Positions 31,992 through 42,690 are shown, numbered from the stretch's first letter. The stretch: 64,000 nucleotides of DNA from Locusta migratoria (GCA_026315105.1 CM048744.1:25523759-25587758), one strand, 5' to 3'. The notes: generated from the letters alone by a model not told the origin. Translations and numbers: made by a program.

Positions 31992-33201
31992 GAGAACGCA
32001 GGTGCAGACACGTGTGAAAATGACAGAACCATCGGTTTAATAAGTCATGATTGCAAAATTTTAACACGAATTATTTATAGAAGGATGGAAAAGTTGGTAG
32101 AAGCCGAACTTGGGGAAGATCAATTTGGATTCAGGAGAAATGTAGGATCTCGGGAGGCAATCCTGACTTTACGGCTTATCTTAGAAGATAGATTAAGGAA
32201 AGGCAACCCTACATTTCTAGCTTTTATAGATTTGGAGGAAGCTTTTGATAATGTTGATTGGAATACGCTCTTTCAGATCTTGCAATTAGCAGGAGTAAAA
32301 TATAGGGAACGGAAGGTTATTTGCAACTTGTACTAAAACCAGGCAGAAGTTATCAGAGTTGAAGAGCACGAAAGAGATGAAACAAGCAGGAGTAAAATAT
32401 AGGGAGCGTAAGGTTATTTACAACTTGTACAAAAACCAGACAGCGGTTGTCAGAGTTGAAGGGCATGAAAGGGATGCAGTGGTTGGAAAGGGAGTAAGAC
32501 AGGGTTGTAGCCTTTCTCCAATGTTGTTCAATTTGTACATTGAGCAAGCTACAAAGGAAAGCAAGGAGAAATTTAGAGAAGGAATTAAAGTTCAGGGTGA
32601 AGAAATAGAAACATTGCGTTTTGCCGATGACATTGTAATTCTGTCAGAGACAGCAAAAGACCTGGAGGAGCAATTGAATGGAATTGACAGTGTGTTGAAA
32701 GGAGCATATAATATGAACATTAACAAGAGCAAAACAAGGGTAATGGAGTGCAGCCTAAGAAAATCAGGTGATGCTGAAGGAATTAGATTAGGTAACGAAA
32801 CAATAAAGGAGGTAGATGAATTTTGTTACTTGGGCAGTAAAATAACAAATGATGGTGGCAGTAGAGAGGATATAAAATTCAGAATGGCAATGGGAAGAAA
32901 AGCGTTCTTGAAAAAGAGAAATTTGTTATAATCGAACCGTAATTTAAGAATAAGGAAGTCCTTTCTGAAGGCATTTGTGTGGAGTGTTGATTTGTATGGG
33001 AGTGAAACATGGACGATAAACAGTGCAGACAGGAAGAGGATAGAGGATTTTGAAATGTGGTGTTACAGAAGAATGCTGAAGATTAGGTGGGTGGATCGTG
33101 TAACTAATAAGGAGGTACTGAACATAATTGCGGAGAAAAGGAATTTCTGGCATACCTTAACTAAAAGAAGGGATCGATTCTTAGACATCAAGGAATTGTG
33201 A
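31992..33201 (+). pseudogene. RTE reverse transcriptase, copy A
   Basis: 'EDQFGFRRNVGSREAILTLR', 'TFLAFIDLEEAFDNVDW' (motif A), then a 97-bp direct duplication at 32289-32478 that shifts the frame, 'GVRQGCSLSPMLFNLYIEQ' (motif B), 'LRFADDIVILSETAKDLEEQ' (motif C), 'VDEFCYLGSKITNDGG', and after a stop at 32931 'LYGSETWTINSADRKRIEDF' and 'RRMLKIRWVDRVTNKEVLN'. Catalytic Asp residues are kept; the frame is not. Confidence 0.85.
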
Positions 33202-34215
33202 ATTTAGCGTTGGAGGGAAGTGTGTGGGGTAAAAATCGCAGAGGGAGATGAATATAGTAAGCAAATTCAAATTGATGTAGGTTGCCGTTCTTATGAGGAG
33301 ATGAAGAGGCTTGCTCAGGATAGATTAGGTTGGAGAGCTGCATCAAACCAGTCTCCGGACTGAACACCACAACAACAACAACAAGTATTAGTGTGTATGT
33401 TGCCATGGGAAACCAAGTCGGTTATTTTAGTTAGTGCTCAGAGCACCACATATTTGTTGTCTACCACTTATTTCTTATCTACCAACATTTATAGCGACTA
33501 TATTAGAACCATACATCTTTAGTTCTGTAATACGAATAATAACTTCGCAATTTCATCATAATAATTCCACTATGTATCGAAACGTAATTACATAGAACGA
33601 AATACCTCAAATCTGAGTAAAGTATTTTAAATAGTAGTTTACGTTGCCATGCGATTGCCAAGTCATTATATTTATTGTAGAAATTAAGATGTATAATTTT
33701 GATATAGTCACTACAGATGTTGCTAGATAACTAATTAGATGAAAAATTATAACAAGATGTTGAATAGGTGGTGCCATGAAGACTAACTATAATAACCGAC
33801 TTGGTTTCCCATGGGAACATAAACTAATATTTAGAAAAGTCTATGCACTTTTGAGTGTAGTTCATATTTATGTGGTTACGTTCGGTTGCATAATGGAATA
33901 TAAATTATTTTTATGTCGTTATGACGTTGTGCAATTGCCAGATCATTATATTTATTCTCATATCATATTATGGTGCGATTGTGTAGTCATTATATTTATT
34001 ATAGAAATAAAGAGGAATAGATTTGACATAGTCACTGCAGAATGTTGCTAGATAACTAATTAGATCAAAAATTATGACAAAGTGTTGAATAAGTGGTTCC
34101 ATGAACACTAACTAAAATAACCGTCTTGCTTTTCCATAAAATCTCACGACTTTTTATGGTGGAAGGAATTCGTCGCGAGACTTGCATTTTTGTACATTTT
34201 ATGTTTTTGGTGGGA

Positions 34216-34248
34216 TTTTATTTACTTGATAAACCAGTGAAATCCACA
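34216..34248. other. Junction between foldback element and SINE
   Basis: Short AT-rich stretch, no feature of its own. Confidence 0.4.
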
Positions 34249-34436
34249 AGGCCGCGATGGAGTGGCTGAGCGTTCTGATGCGCCTTGCTGCAGAGCCTAT
34301 GGTTGCTCGTTGTCGGAGATTCGAATCCTCCTTCGGGCATGGGCGTGTCTGTTGTCCGTAGTTAGTTTAAGCAGTTTGTAAGCCTAGGGGTTGATAACGG
34401 CAGCGGTTAAGTCAGTTAGATTTACAAATTTATGAT
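34249..34436 (+). repeat. SINE, divergent subfamily
   Basis: Head GGCCGCGATGGAGTGGCTGA and box B GATTCGAATCC at about 34319. The body reads 'GGTTGATAACGGCAGCGGTT' where the main type has 'GGACTGATGACCCCGTAGTT'. It resembles the copy at 10.7 kb more than the main family. Confidence 0.7.
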
Positions 34437-34559
34437 TTTTTCTTTTTTTTCTGAAAAAATTTAACAAATATATTTAATTCAATTAAATACCTAGGAATTA
34501 CAATTACGAAAAACCTCAATTGAAAGGTACAGATAAAACATTATTGAAGGGAAGGCGAA

Positions 34560-35090
34560 CGACAGGTTACATTTCATTGGCTGAACACTTCTAAGATGCA
34601 ACATTTCTACTAAAGAAACTACCTATACTACACTTGAGCGTCCAGTTTTAGAGTTAGTGCTGTGCACTGTGGGATTCCCACCAAGTGGACTGGACGGAGG
34701 ATGTAGAGAATGTTCACTGACGGGCAGCTCGTTTTATATTGTCGCAATATAAGGGAGAGAGTCTCACGGATAAGACACACGATCTGTGAGAAAATCATTG
34801 AAGGAATTGCCTTATTCGTTGCGGCAAGATTTATTTGCGAAATTTCTTTCACCAACGTTTTCTTCCGAATACGAATATATTTTGTTATCACTCACCTATA
34901 TCGGGAGACATGTTAGTCGTAATAAAGTAAGAGACATCAGATGAAAAACGAAAAGAATTAGGTGTTCCTTTTTCGCACGTGCTATTAGAGAATGGAATGT
35001 TAGATAAATACCACGAAAGCGATTCGATGAATTCTCTGTCATGCACGTCATTCTGATCTATAGAGTATTTATGCATGCGTAGATCTAGTT
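34560..35090 (+). pseudogene. CR1/Jockey-type LINE 3' end relic
   Basis: Nucleotide-level match to the C-terminal region of the LINE at 28.9-29.3 kb: CACTGTGGGATTCCCACC, GGGCAGCTCGTTTTATATTG, ACCAACGTTTTCTTCCGAAT and the TTAGAGAATGGAATG...AAATACCACGAAA end. Many indels. Confidence 0.7.
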
Positions 35091-35099
35091 TTATTCAGC

Positions 35100-35570
35100 C
35101 AGCTGTGAAGGAAGGCAAGTAGAAATTTGGAGAAAGGAAGTAAGTCCAAAATGAAGAACGAAAATTTTTGCAGTGTTCAGATAAGATTATAATTCTCTCA
35201 GTGACGCAGTACGATAAATAGTTCAGAGAAGAAAAGGTCAGAAGCGCTTGAGAGGTGATGCTACAGACTAATGCTGAAAATTAGATAGGTTGTTCTCGTT
35301 GGTAATGACGAGTTACTGAACAGAACAGAGGAAATATTAAGTTCCTGACATATAGTGACTGAAAATGGGGATCGATTGGCAGGAGACATTGTTAGACATC
35401 AATGAATCGCCAATCTGCGTTGGGTGGAAATGTGTGGGGTGAAAATCGCAGGACACATAGCGACGAATACAGCAGCAGGTTCACTTCAGCGTGGGTTGCC
35501 GTTCTTACTTAGGATACAGTAGGATGGAGAGCTACATCAAACCAGTTACCAGACTAAAGCACAACAATTA
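35100..35570 (+). pseudogene. RTE-type LINE 3' relic with internal deletion
   Basis: Matches RTE copies at GAAGGCAAG.AGAAATTTGG, then jumps from the motif C region to GATGCTACAGA.TAATGCTGAA and on to ATCAAACCAGT.ACCAGACT...CACAACAA. About 300 bp of the RT thumb are missing. Confidence 0.7.
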
Positions 35571-35574
35571 ATTT

Positions 35575-36385
35575 CACTCATCTCAAGTGCATATCTTTTG
35601 TAATTAGTAAAAGTAATGAACACTTGATACGAATCCAAGTGGAGCTCTCTACATGCTTATTATGTATGACATAGAATTCCCACAGGACCATCATTACAAC
35701 TTCAAAGACTTAAACTGAAAAGTAGAAGCAATAGGAGGAAAACTGAAGTATGTTAAAGACTTGAAGAGTAGGAGCTACTTGGAGGCGGAAAGCCTTTTAT
35801 TTTTTTATTATTTTAATGAAGCCGTATGACTGCAAAGAAACGGAATTGGGACGGCTATGCAGGTTGTGAAGAGGGCCTGTGCTACACCCAGGGCGGCAGC
35901 TCCTTGCAGACGGAGTGGCTGGTTCATTTAGTCGCCACCGGGGCCGCGCTGCTTCTGAAATTAACTTGCTGCGCTGCATTCGCGGCGGGAAAAAGGTGAG
36001 TGACCGACAAAAGCGGGCAACTTGTAATGAAATACCGTCTTTTGTCTTTTGGCCTGCTGCTTTTGTAGCGCTTTAAACTCGCGCAGACCTGCTGCGCATT
36101 TAATGGGCGGGCGAAGAACTTTGCGTCGGCAAGGCCGTGGCGTGACCTGGGCAGTTTGTTGCCAATCCATTATGCTCGGCGGTCGTGAAAGGAGGCTCGC
36201 GGTATGAATATTAGGTGGGAATCGGAACTCTTATTACTGCTAGCCTGTAGCCGGTTACGAGTTGCTGTGGTCTGTTTCAGAATAAGTGGGAAAGAACGAC
36301 GAGAGAAAGTGCGTATTTCTATTACGTGTAATTTCGCAACGCTTTGTGAAGGACCTGGATATACCCCACACTCCTCCCGACGGGC
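35575..36385. other. Unrecognised DNA, moderately GC-rich at 35.87-36.15 kb
   Basis: 35866-36150 is richer in GC and CpG than its surroundings and includes AAAAAGGTGAGTGA at 35991-36004, which could be a splice donor. No coding domain on either strand. Confidence 0.35.
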
Positions 36386-36389
36386 GTTA

Positions 36390-36890
36390 AACTCCAAGCC
36401 TCCTTCCTTCCTTCTCTCCTCCCGTCCCCCTTCTCTGCCTAACTCCTCCTTTTCCTCTCTCTGTCCATCTCATTCTCCTCCACCCTCATTCTCGTCTATT
36501 TGTGCATCTCTTTCTCTACCTTTTCATGTCCATCCCGTTTTCCCCGTACTTTATGTACGCTTCCTCATTTTCTCTTCCTTTTTGTCTATCTCCACTTCCG
36601 TCCTCTCTTTCTGTGTACATCCTCATTCCCCTCTTCTTGTTCTCTTACTTCGCTTTACTATCTCCTCCCTCCTCTCTTTGTCCATCTCCGCCTCCTCCAT
36701 CCCTTTCTCTCTGTACATCTCCTTCTCTTTTCTTCCTGTCCAATTCCTCTTCCACCTCTTCTTGTTACCAGTTCTCCCTTCTCTTTCTCCATCTGCTCCT
36801 TCAATCCCCCCTTTCTCAGCATCTCTACCTCCTTTTTGTCACTTCCCTCCTCCTCCTCTATCTTTTCTTACACCGCTCTAGAACGCAGAG
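36390..36890. repeat. Polypyrimidine tract, about 500 bp
   Basis: Almost continuous C/T on the plus strand (TCCTCC, TTCCTT, CATCTCC words). The long Ser/Pro/Leu/Phe-rich ORFs here (to 225 codons) are products of this composition. Related purine-rich words on the other strand occur at 41.6-42.4 kb. Confidence 0.85.
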
Positions 36891-36894
36891 CCTT

Positions 36895-37140
36895 GTTTAT
36901 TGCTTGTTCTATCTCATCTCATCTCTGCCAGAGTTCTTGATGGAAAGCTTTGAAATTTTAACAAACATTGCACTGGGATAAGCTTACGTTTTTACACACT
37001 TAATTTTGTAATATATGTCATATATACATTTTACAATGGAAAATTGTATTCCAAAAAGGTACAATAAAACCTTTTTTTATTCTTTTATGACCAACATTGG
37101 ACTAGTTTACTTAATATTATGAATTATGTTCTTCTGTTTT
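36895..37140. other. Unrecognised DNA
   Basis: AT-rich; nothing recognised. Confidence 0.4.
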
Positions 37141-37179
37141 TTGTTGGCCCAACACTTCTTCATTCTTCAAGACCGCGAC

Positions 37180-37375
37180 TTTTTCTTCTCATCTGAAATC
37201 ACAATGTTTATTAATTTTTATTGGTGGTGTGACATGTTTCTCCTGAACTATCTTGAGTGCGTCTTCCTTGACTTTCAAGTCTTCCATTGTTATCTGTAAC
37301 TTCGTCATGTCTTCCTTGATGTCTGTGATCCATTTTATTTTGCTCTTACTGTTCCATAACTCCTCAATTATCATT

Positions 37376-37378
<3 letters not shown>
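37180..37378 (-). pseudogene. RTE-like LINE C-terminal fragment
   Basis: 'SKIKWITDIKEDMTKLQITM' followed by 'EDLKVKEDALKIV' resembles the RWxDDI(K/R)xDM...(T/E)EED C-terminus of RTE-type proteins, here with WITDIKEDM. Confidence 0.6.
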
Positions 37379-37406
<28 letters not shown>

Positions 37407-37410
<4 letters not shown>

Positions 37411-37925
37411 CCGTTATCAAATGTCCTGAGAAAGAGATACTCTTTTCTTCATTCTTATTGTCACTGGATCTATTTCTTTATAAATGGATGTTTGGAGCAA
37501 TTATATTGCTACATTGTTTGTTGTTTTAAATATAGTTTCGCTAGCATATCTTATTTTTCTACTGCGAGACTGCTTTGCAATGTTTCATTTTTGTGGCTAT
37601 TGTGAGGCATTTCTTCTTGTAAGTGTGCTTGGTAACACTTTGTGTTTTAATCAGTTTATTTATACTACGCTGCCACGATGGTTTCTCATTGGTTATTATT
37701 TTTCCCAAGTATTTACACTTTTCCACAGTTTTTATGTCTTATTCTCCTAATTTTGTCGCAAGTGGCGGTTCCGTTATCATTATATCAGTGTTTTCAAATG
37801 AGATTTTAAGGCCAGTACACTGGGATATTTCCTGTAATGATCATATTTGTTGCTTGGTTTCTTCTTCGTCATCTTCTGTGCCCACGGCGTCGTATATGTC
37901 ATTTAGACACATTGTAAAGTATTAA
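37407..37925 (-). pseudogene. RTE-like LINE RT thumb
   Basis: Minus-strand pieces 'TEDDEEETKQQI', 'SQCTGLKISFENTDIMI', 'VEKCKYLGKIITNEK', 'QRSINKLIKTQS' and 'IRYASETIFKTT'. The KYLG block is the RT thumb signature. The FADD motif just upstream has decayed to 'CLNDIYDAVG'. Stops and shifts present. Confidence 0.7.
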
Positions 37926-38303
37926 TTCACAATATGCTGTTTTTAAATTAATTATTTAATTCGGCAGGCCTGTTCCAGCGTAAATGTCATCGTTAGATTA
38001 AATTGGTAGCTATTCTTACCCTTGTAAGAACGCTGTTTAACTGATCTGTTTGGTTCTTATAATGAATGGTTGTAGCTGCCAAACTAAACGTGATAAAAAT
38101 GTCATTCAAAATTCTTTGTACACAGCTGGTGTCAAAAAATCCAGTGCATGATAGAAACAACCGTTGTTGCATTTCAAAAATTGTAAGCTTGCAAAAAAAT
38201 AGACGTTCGAGGTATTTTTACAATGTGTTTATTGGCTAACATTACGAGTCCTTCAGTACCAATCAATTCTGTGAAAACCGTACATCAATCGCACTTTCCG
38301 TTT

Positions 38304-38307
<4 letters not shown>

Positions 38308-38355
<48 letters not shown>
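38308..38355. repeat. (TA)n microsatellite
   Basis: About 24 TA units. Confidence 0.95.
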
Positions 38356-38358
<3 letters not shown>

Positions 38359-38439
38359 TACGTTGTTGATGTATATAAATATAATAATATTTTGTATTCA
38401 ACTATTTTAATCTCTTCATGCCAGTCTATTGTTTTCAAC

Positions 38440-39105
38440 ATATGACCCATAAATAGTATGAACAACAATAGTGATAGACGGTGAACCATAAACCCGATTT
38501 ACCGTAACCTCTAGCGGCTTTCTGACGTTCTACGCAAAGATCTTTAAGTAAGTACAGAAATTTGTCTGCTAGTCCATACTCTTGCAGAACTGACAATAGC
38601 TTCCAAGTACGAACGCGTGGACAAACCTTTTCTAGATCTATAAAAAATAGATGCATTTCTCTTTTCCATCCTAACCCTTATTCATTATCTGTTACAAGCT
38701 AAGGATCTGACTCTGACAGCTTCTGATTTTCATACAACTTGTCTTCAATTAACACTCGCACTCTCCTTTCAACAATAGCCGAGAATAATTTGCCCAAAAC
38801 ACTAATTAAAGAGATACCTCTGTAGTTGTTACAATGTTTCCTCTTTCCGTGCTTAAAAACTAGTGTCATTACTGTTTTCGTCTAGTCAGAGGAAACCTAT
38901 CCCGTCACCTAACCATTTCAGTTAACCTGTTTAACCATTTGAGACGTGATGTTCCATTGTATTTGGTGAATTCGAATTACATCTACCCCACCTGTTTATT
39001 GCACTGCAATCTATTGACCATTCTCTCCATTTCCTCAGATGTGATACTGATTCCGTGATGACTCGTATCCCGTTGCACCTCAAAATATGACACATCAGTG
39101 AACCA
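38440..39105 (-). pseudogene. RTE-like LINE RT palm
   Basis: Minus strand: 'EEMERMVNRLQCNKQVG' near 39030, a 'NYRGISLISVLGKLFSAIVE' equivalent near 38820 in broken frames, and 'HLFFIDLEKVCPRVRTW' (motif A, 38590-38656) followed by 'LLSVLQEYGLADKFLYLLKD'. Motif A keeps its Asp. Confidence 0.75.
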
Positions 39106-39111
39106 TTCACC

Positions 39112-39842
39112 TTGCGAGGGTGAAGGTCGGGGTGAGAGTTTTAACTAGGGAAAGTTTAATTTTTTAAAACTCATAACCACCAGCTGCGAACCAAATTCCT
39201 AAACATGCAAAAACACTGGATCTGTGATTGCTACAGTTTGACTCGTTTTCTAGGGGATGATATCACACGTTCGAAGCTTGTTTCCCTGCATATGATTAAC
39301 AAAAAAATTCATAATAAAGTAAGTTCATGTGAGAAAAAAGGTGTACTAACTACTATTTTTGAAAACACGTGGAAGTTCACTTTATGTTGTTTATTACACC
39401 ATATTAAAACCCTGTGGCTGATACGTCTGTACGTCGACACATTTATCAAATAAAGTTATAGCTCGTGAGCCCCCAGACAAAGTGAATATTTGTCGCAAAC
39501 TGTTTTCACACCATGTGGCTGTCTCAAACACCGTTTATGTTCATGCCTATGCGACGACATGTGTTACATTAACAAAACACAGTCACTTTTAGTGCGATGC
39601 ACACCTTGTTCCACCGGCTAAATAATCACAACACACAGTAGCACTCGATACAACTTGGTGAAGTCTACGACGAGCAACCACACTTGCCAATTGCCACACA
39701 AAAATCTATAGTCCCCACTTGGAGATCCACATGCCGACTGTGCAGAGCGAAAATGCAAGTAGTATTAGAATATTTTATTTCACGCTGTGCACTGCACTGT
39801 GCCTGGCACTCGCCATTGTCCCTCTCTCCCCTCACCGGAAAC
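39112..39842 (-). repeat. Repeat X, copy 2 (731 bp, inverted relative to copy 1)
   Basis: Begins TTGCGAGGGTGAAG and ends CTCACCGGAAAC. It aligns in reverse with 26953-28238 across CGAACC..ATTCCTAAACATGC, GCTCGTGAGCCCCCAGA, CCACCGGCTAA and TGTGCACTGCACTG words. It lacks the 550-bp block at 27045-27594 of copy 1; its junction reads CAGAGCGAAAATGCAAGTAG. Confidence 0.8.
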
Positions 39843-40129
39843 TAACCTCGAAAATCCTAAGCTGGAACAAGCCACCAACGTCGGCCTGCTCGCTGGCCTC
39901 CCGTCATCTACAAGCTCACAGCAAATCTCAACGTGGAGAATTTCTACCTATGGCCTAACTATAAATGTTGTCACCCAACTGCGTACATACATTGCTACCA
40001 TAATGAATCACATTAAAATTGTGTAACATTTAGTGCATTGGCATTGTCAATGTTTGCAGTGAACTTCATACTGTTTAATTATCAAATGCTATTAATTACC
40101 ATTATTTCTATTGGGCGGTAATCTCACAA

Positions 40130-40460
40130 CCTACATTGACCAATTCCACAAAATATTTTTTCCATCTGCCCAAGGAATACACAGGTTTCACTAGCAGCTT
40201 TGCTGACCATCCAAAACGCTTGTTAATTACTTATTGCTTCCCACTCGAAGTCTGCTAATAACGCTGCATGATTGTTTTCCCGTTGCTTGATCCAAAGTTT
40301 CTAACTTATTTCGAAAGTCTTCCCATGATTTCCGCTCGCATTCTGCTGTTATATGTTTGGATTTGAGTCCCTCTTCTACTTAACTTTGCCTGTGTGCCTC
40401 ATTTCTAATTAGGGAACGTTTTTGAAACGCCTTCTTCTTCCTTTTACTGGCTGTTTCGAC
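40130..40460 (-). pseudogene. LINE endonuclease-RT linker remnant
   Basis: Minus strand reads 'KHITAECERKSWEDFRNKLE' then 'TLDQATGKQSCSVISRL', a typical basic linker between endonuclease and RT in RTE/Jockey-like LINEs. It has the right strand and order relative to the RT at 38.4-39.1 kb. Confidence 0.5.
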
Positions 40461-40464
40461 TGTC

Positions 40465-41460
40465 ACTTTATCAAACTTTCTACTTCTTCCTGCCTTTACA
40501 CACTACTGGTCCAAGACATTCTCTACACACTTATAGTGATGTGTCCCTGTACCTCGTTCATTCCTCTTCCAGTGAGTAAAAATGACTACGTTCAACTAAC
40601 TGATAACTTTCTAAGGCCATTGTTAAATTTTTTGTGTCTGATTTCGTAGTCATGAAGCTTCTCCACTCTTATCATTTTATTGATCTATAAATACATTAAT
40701 TTAATGTACTACCCCTGGACAGTTTTAACAATAAACTTTGAGTGAATTGGAAAATTCTACATAAAAAGGCGTACAAATTTTTAGATCCAGCGTTCTATTA
40801 CTCAGGGCAACTATAGTGCATAAATATTCAGAAGTTACATAAATGTGATCCTTGATACTTAAGTTTTAAAATACGGCTAGTTTTCAGATTCGCCACTCCC
40901 TTCTCTAAACCAGCTGGAAAGTAAGAAAAGAATTCTTATCATGTCATTCTGGTTTATATCTGCAACTGGGATGTATGTATGCAGCTTCTTTTTTTTCAAT
41001 TAACGGCTGTGAATATATGGACATAATTTGTTGCTAAATAATGTCACAAGCGGAACAAAGAAACATACCGAAGGGAAAGACTAATATCTCCTATCATTGC
41101 TAGAAGACTTCATTAAGACATGGATCCATAGTGTGACGAGATATAGCAGCATAAGACTTACAATCACGAAATAGTGTAAAAAGTATAGTGATACTTCCAT
41201 TAATACTTGATGTATAGTTACACTGAAAACAGAAGCATATATAATATTATATTAATATATGTAATTGGTAAGTCATAAGACAGACATTGCTACCTGTTAT
41301 TACAAACACTACGCTGGAATCGGGTAACTTGACTATTTCATTTAGGTGTGTGCAAAGTGAACTATCTTTTCAATCCGCAGTTGTCTGGCTTAGCATAACG
41401 TAGGTAATCATGTTAGCAGATATATGTAAATTTTCACAGTCAAGGGCAGGATTATGTGGA
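40465..41460. other. Unrecognised DNA
   Basis: AT-rich; nothing recognised. It may include more of the Helitron-like element whose 3' end is at about 42449. Confidence 0.4.
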
Positions 41461-41474
41461 GTGAGGGAGGAAGA

Positions 41475-41647
41475 AATGTTCAAATGTTTGTATAGCTTAT
41501 GGGACTTAACTACGGGGTCATCAGTCCCTAAACTTACAAACTACTTACGAACTAGCTAACACTAAGGACGGCACAAATATCCATGCCCCGACCGTAGTAG
41601 CCGTGCAGACTGTGACTGGAGCGCCTCAGTCGGCCACCGCGGCCGGC
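41475..41647 (-). repeat. SINE with box B deleted, near-perfect 11-bp duplication
   Basis: The sequence jumps from CCATGCC to CCGACCGTAG, losing about 17 bp that include box B (GGTTCGAATCC). AGGGAGGAAGA (41464-41474) and AGGGAGAAAGA (41648-41658) flank it. A second small deletion lies in the head (CAGTCGGCC). Confidence 0.85.
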
Positions 41648-41664
41648 AGGGAGAAAGATGTGTG

Positions 41665-42060
41665 ACAGGGTATGGTGAAGATGGGGCAGGTGCGATCACA
41701 GAAGAGGAGGACGCGATGAACAGAGAGAGGTGAGAGGGAGAGATTGACAGACTGTATGGGGAGAAAATGAGGGACAAATTAGAGGAGAAGATCAAAAGCG
41801 AGAGGAGGTACAGGGTATGGGGAAGATGGGGCACGTGCGATCAGATAAGGGGAGGATGATTTGAGCAGAGACAGGTGAGAGGGAGAGATTGACAGACTGT
41901 ATGGGGAGAAAAAGAGGGACAAATTAGAGGAGAAGATCAAAAGCAAGAGGAGGTACAGGATATGGGGAAGATGGGGCAGGTGCGATCAGAGAAGAGGAGG
42001 ATGATATGAGCAGAGAGAGGTGAGAGGGAGAGATTGACAGAATCTAGGGGGAGTAAGTGA
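41665..42060. repeat. 145-bp tandem repeat, about 2.7 units, purine-rich
   Basis: ACAGG(G/A)TATGG starts units at 41665, 41810 and 41955, an exact 145-bp period. Each unit holds AAGATGGGGCA, GCGATCA, GAGAGGTGAGAGGGAGAGAT and TTGACAGA. The third unit fades after 42045. The plus strand is nearly all purine. Confidence 0.92.
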
Positions 42061-42449
42061 GAGAGAATAGAGGGGAGGAGATTGAAAGAGAGAGGGGAGG
42101 GCAGCAGGTGACAGAGAAAAGGGGAAGCAAGAGATTGAATAATGGAAAATTGTAATAAATATATAATTTATAAACGATGTTGTTAATCATGTGTACCATT
42201 TTATCAGGAGGAGGGGAAGAGGGATGAATAAAATACACATAACATGATAGAACGTGCAGGAGGAGGAGAGGAGATAAACAGAGGGTGGGCACGGGGAGGA
42301 GATGGATGGAGAAAACGGCTGAATGAGCCGATGGGCAGAGAAAGCAGGCGGGACGAATTGGACAGAGAGGGGACGGAAGAGGAGGCAGACTAACAGAAAA
42401 TCACAATAAATAAATACCGGTACCTGGGCTATGCTGAGTATTCTGGTAG
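42061..42449 (+). mobile_element. Purine-rich tail and degenerate Helitron-like 3' terminus
   Basis: The purine-rich stretch continues and ends with AATAAATAAATACCGGTACC then TGGGC...TATTCTGGTAG. This parallels the 3' end of the Helitron-like element at 50.45-50.48 kb (AAATAAATAACCGGGAAACG then CTGGGC...TTCTGCTAG). The terminal CTAG has become GTAG. The 145-bp array would then lie inside a Helitron. Confidence 0.5.
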
Positions 42450-42690
42450 CTTGTACCAGATACTTCTTGGTGTGACACGTTTTCAGTTTTAACGGGAACG
42501 TCGCTACTTACTGATCCTTTTTTATGTATCCAGACAGTCCGGCTTCAATATCAGTGTCAGGTCCTGAAGCGTTTCGTCCCTTCATTTCTCCACCCTCCCC
42601 ATTCCCCACCCCAAGCTTTAGGCACCCCTTCACTGGCACAAGGTCTTTAATAGTTGTGCGTGAAATGCCTAAAGCTAATAGCGAGCGTTA
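42450..42690. other. Unrecognised DNA
   Basis: Nothing recognised. Confidence 0.4.

Larger units (their letters stand above)
29840..33380 (+). mobile_element. RTE-type LINE copy A, full-length scale but dead
   Basis: Starts just after the left target duplication and ends in ACCACAACAACAACAACAA. AAGTATTA at about 29832-29839 recurs at 33381-33388, an 8-bp target duplication. It holds a 5' leader, endonuclease and RT, broken by stops, a SINE and an internal 97-bp tandem duplication. Same family as copy B (51.8-55.0 kb) and several fragments. Confidence 0.88.
29461..34215. mobile_element. Foldback-like element with long, internally repeated inverted arms
   Basis: The left arm (29461-29839 plus 33389-33404 after removing an RTE insert) is an imperfect reverse complement of 33813-34215. 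Shared blocks include CATAAAATTTAC/GTACATTTTATG and the AACCAAGTCGGTTATTTTA type. Inside it, 33405-33560 and 33650-33812 form a second inverted pair around a centre near 33.6 kb, and the inner arms repeat outer-arm sequence directly. The unsplit element would be about 1.2 kb. No protein is encoded in the arms. Nested direct repeats within long inverted arms resemble Foldback-type elements. Confidence 0.75.
37140..40470 (-). mobile_element. RTE-like LINE (second family), minus strand, split by repeat X and other insertions
   Basis: Reading the minus strand from 40.47 to 37.14 kb gives linker, RT fingers/palm, thumb and C-terminal region of one LINE, in order. It is interrupted by X copy 2 (39112-39842), by a poorly recognised stretch with a (TA)n microsatellite (37.93-38.44 kb), and by a poly(T) at 37380-37406. 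The protein differs from RTE copies A and B. Confidence 0.7.

Noticed and set aside
36204..36981. Overlapping ORFs of 146-225 codons, Ser/Pro/Phe/Leu-rich
   Set aside because: They are read-through of a polypyrimidine tract in three frames at once; no domain or conserved start.
38253..38489. ORFs with Tyr-Ile or Arg-Glu/Leu-Ser repeats (also 47570, 58692 and 58791)
   Set aside because: They are translations of (TA)n and (GA)n microsatellites.
41665..42060. CRISPR-like array
   Set aside because: The 145-bp units are adjacent without unique spacers, and the sequence is eukaryotic; this is a tandem repeat.
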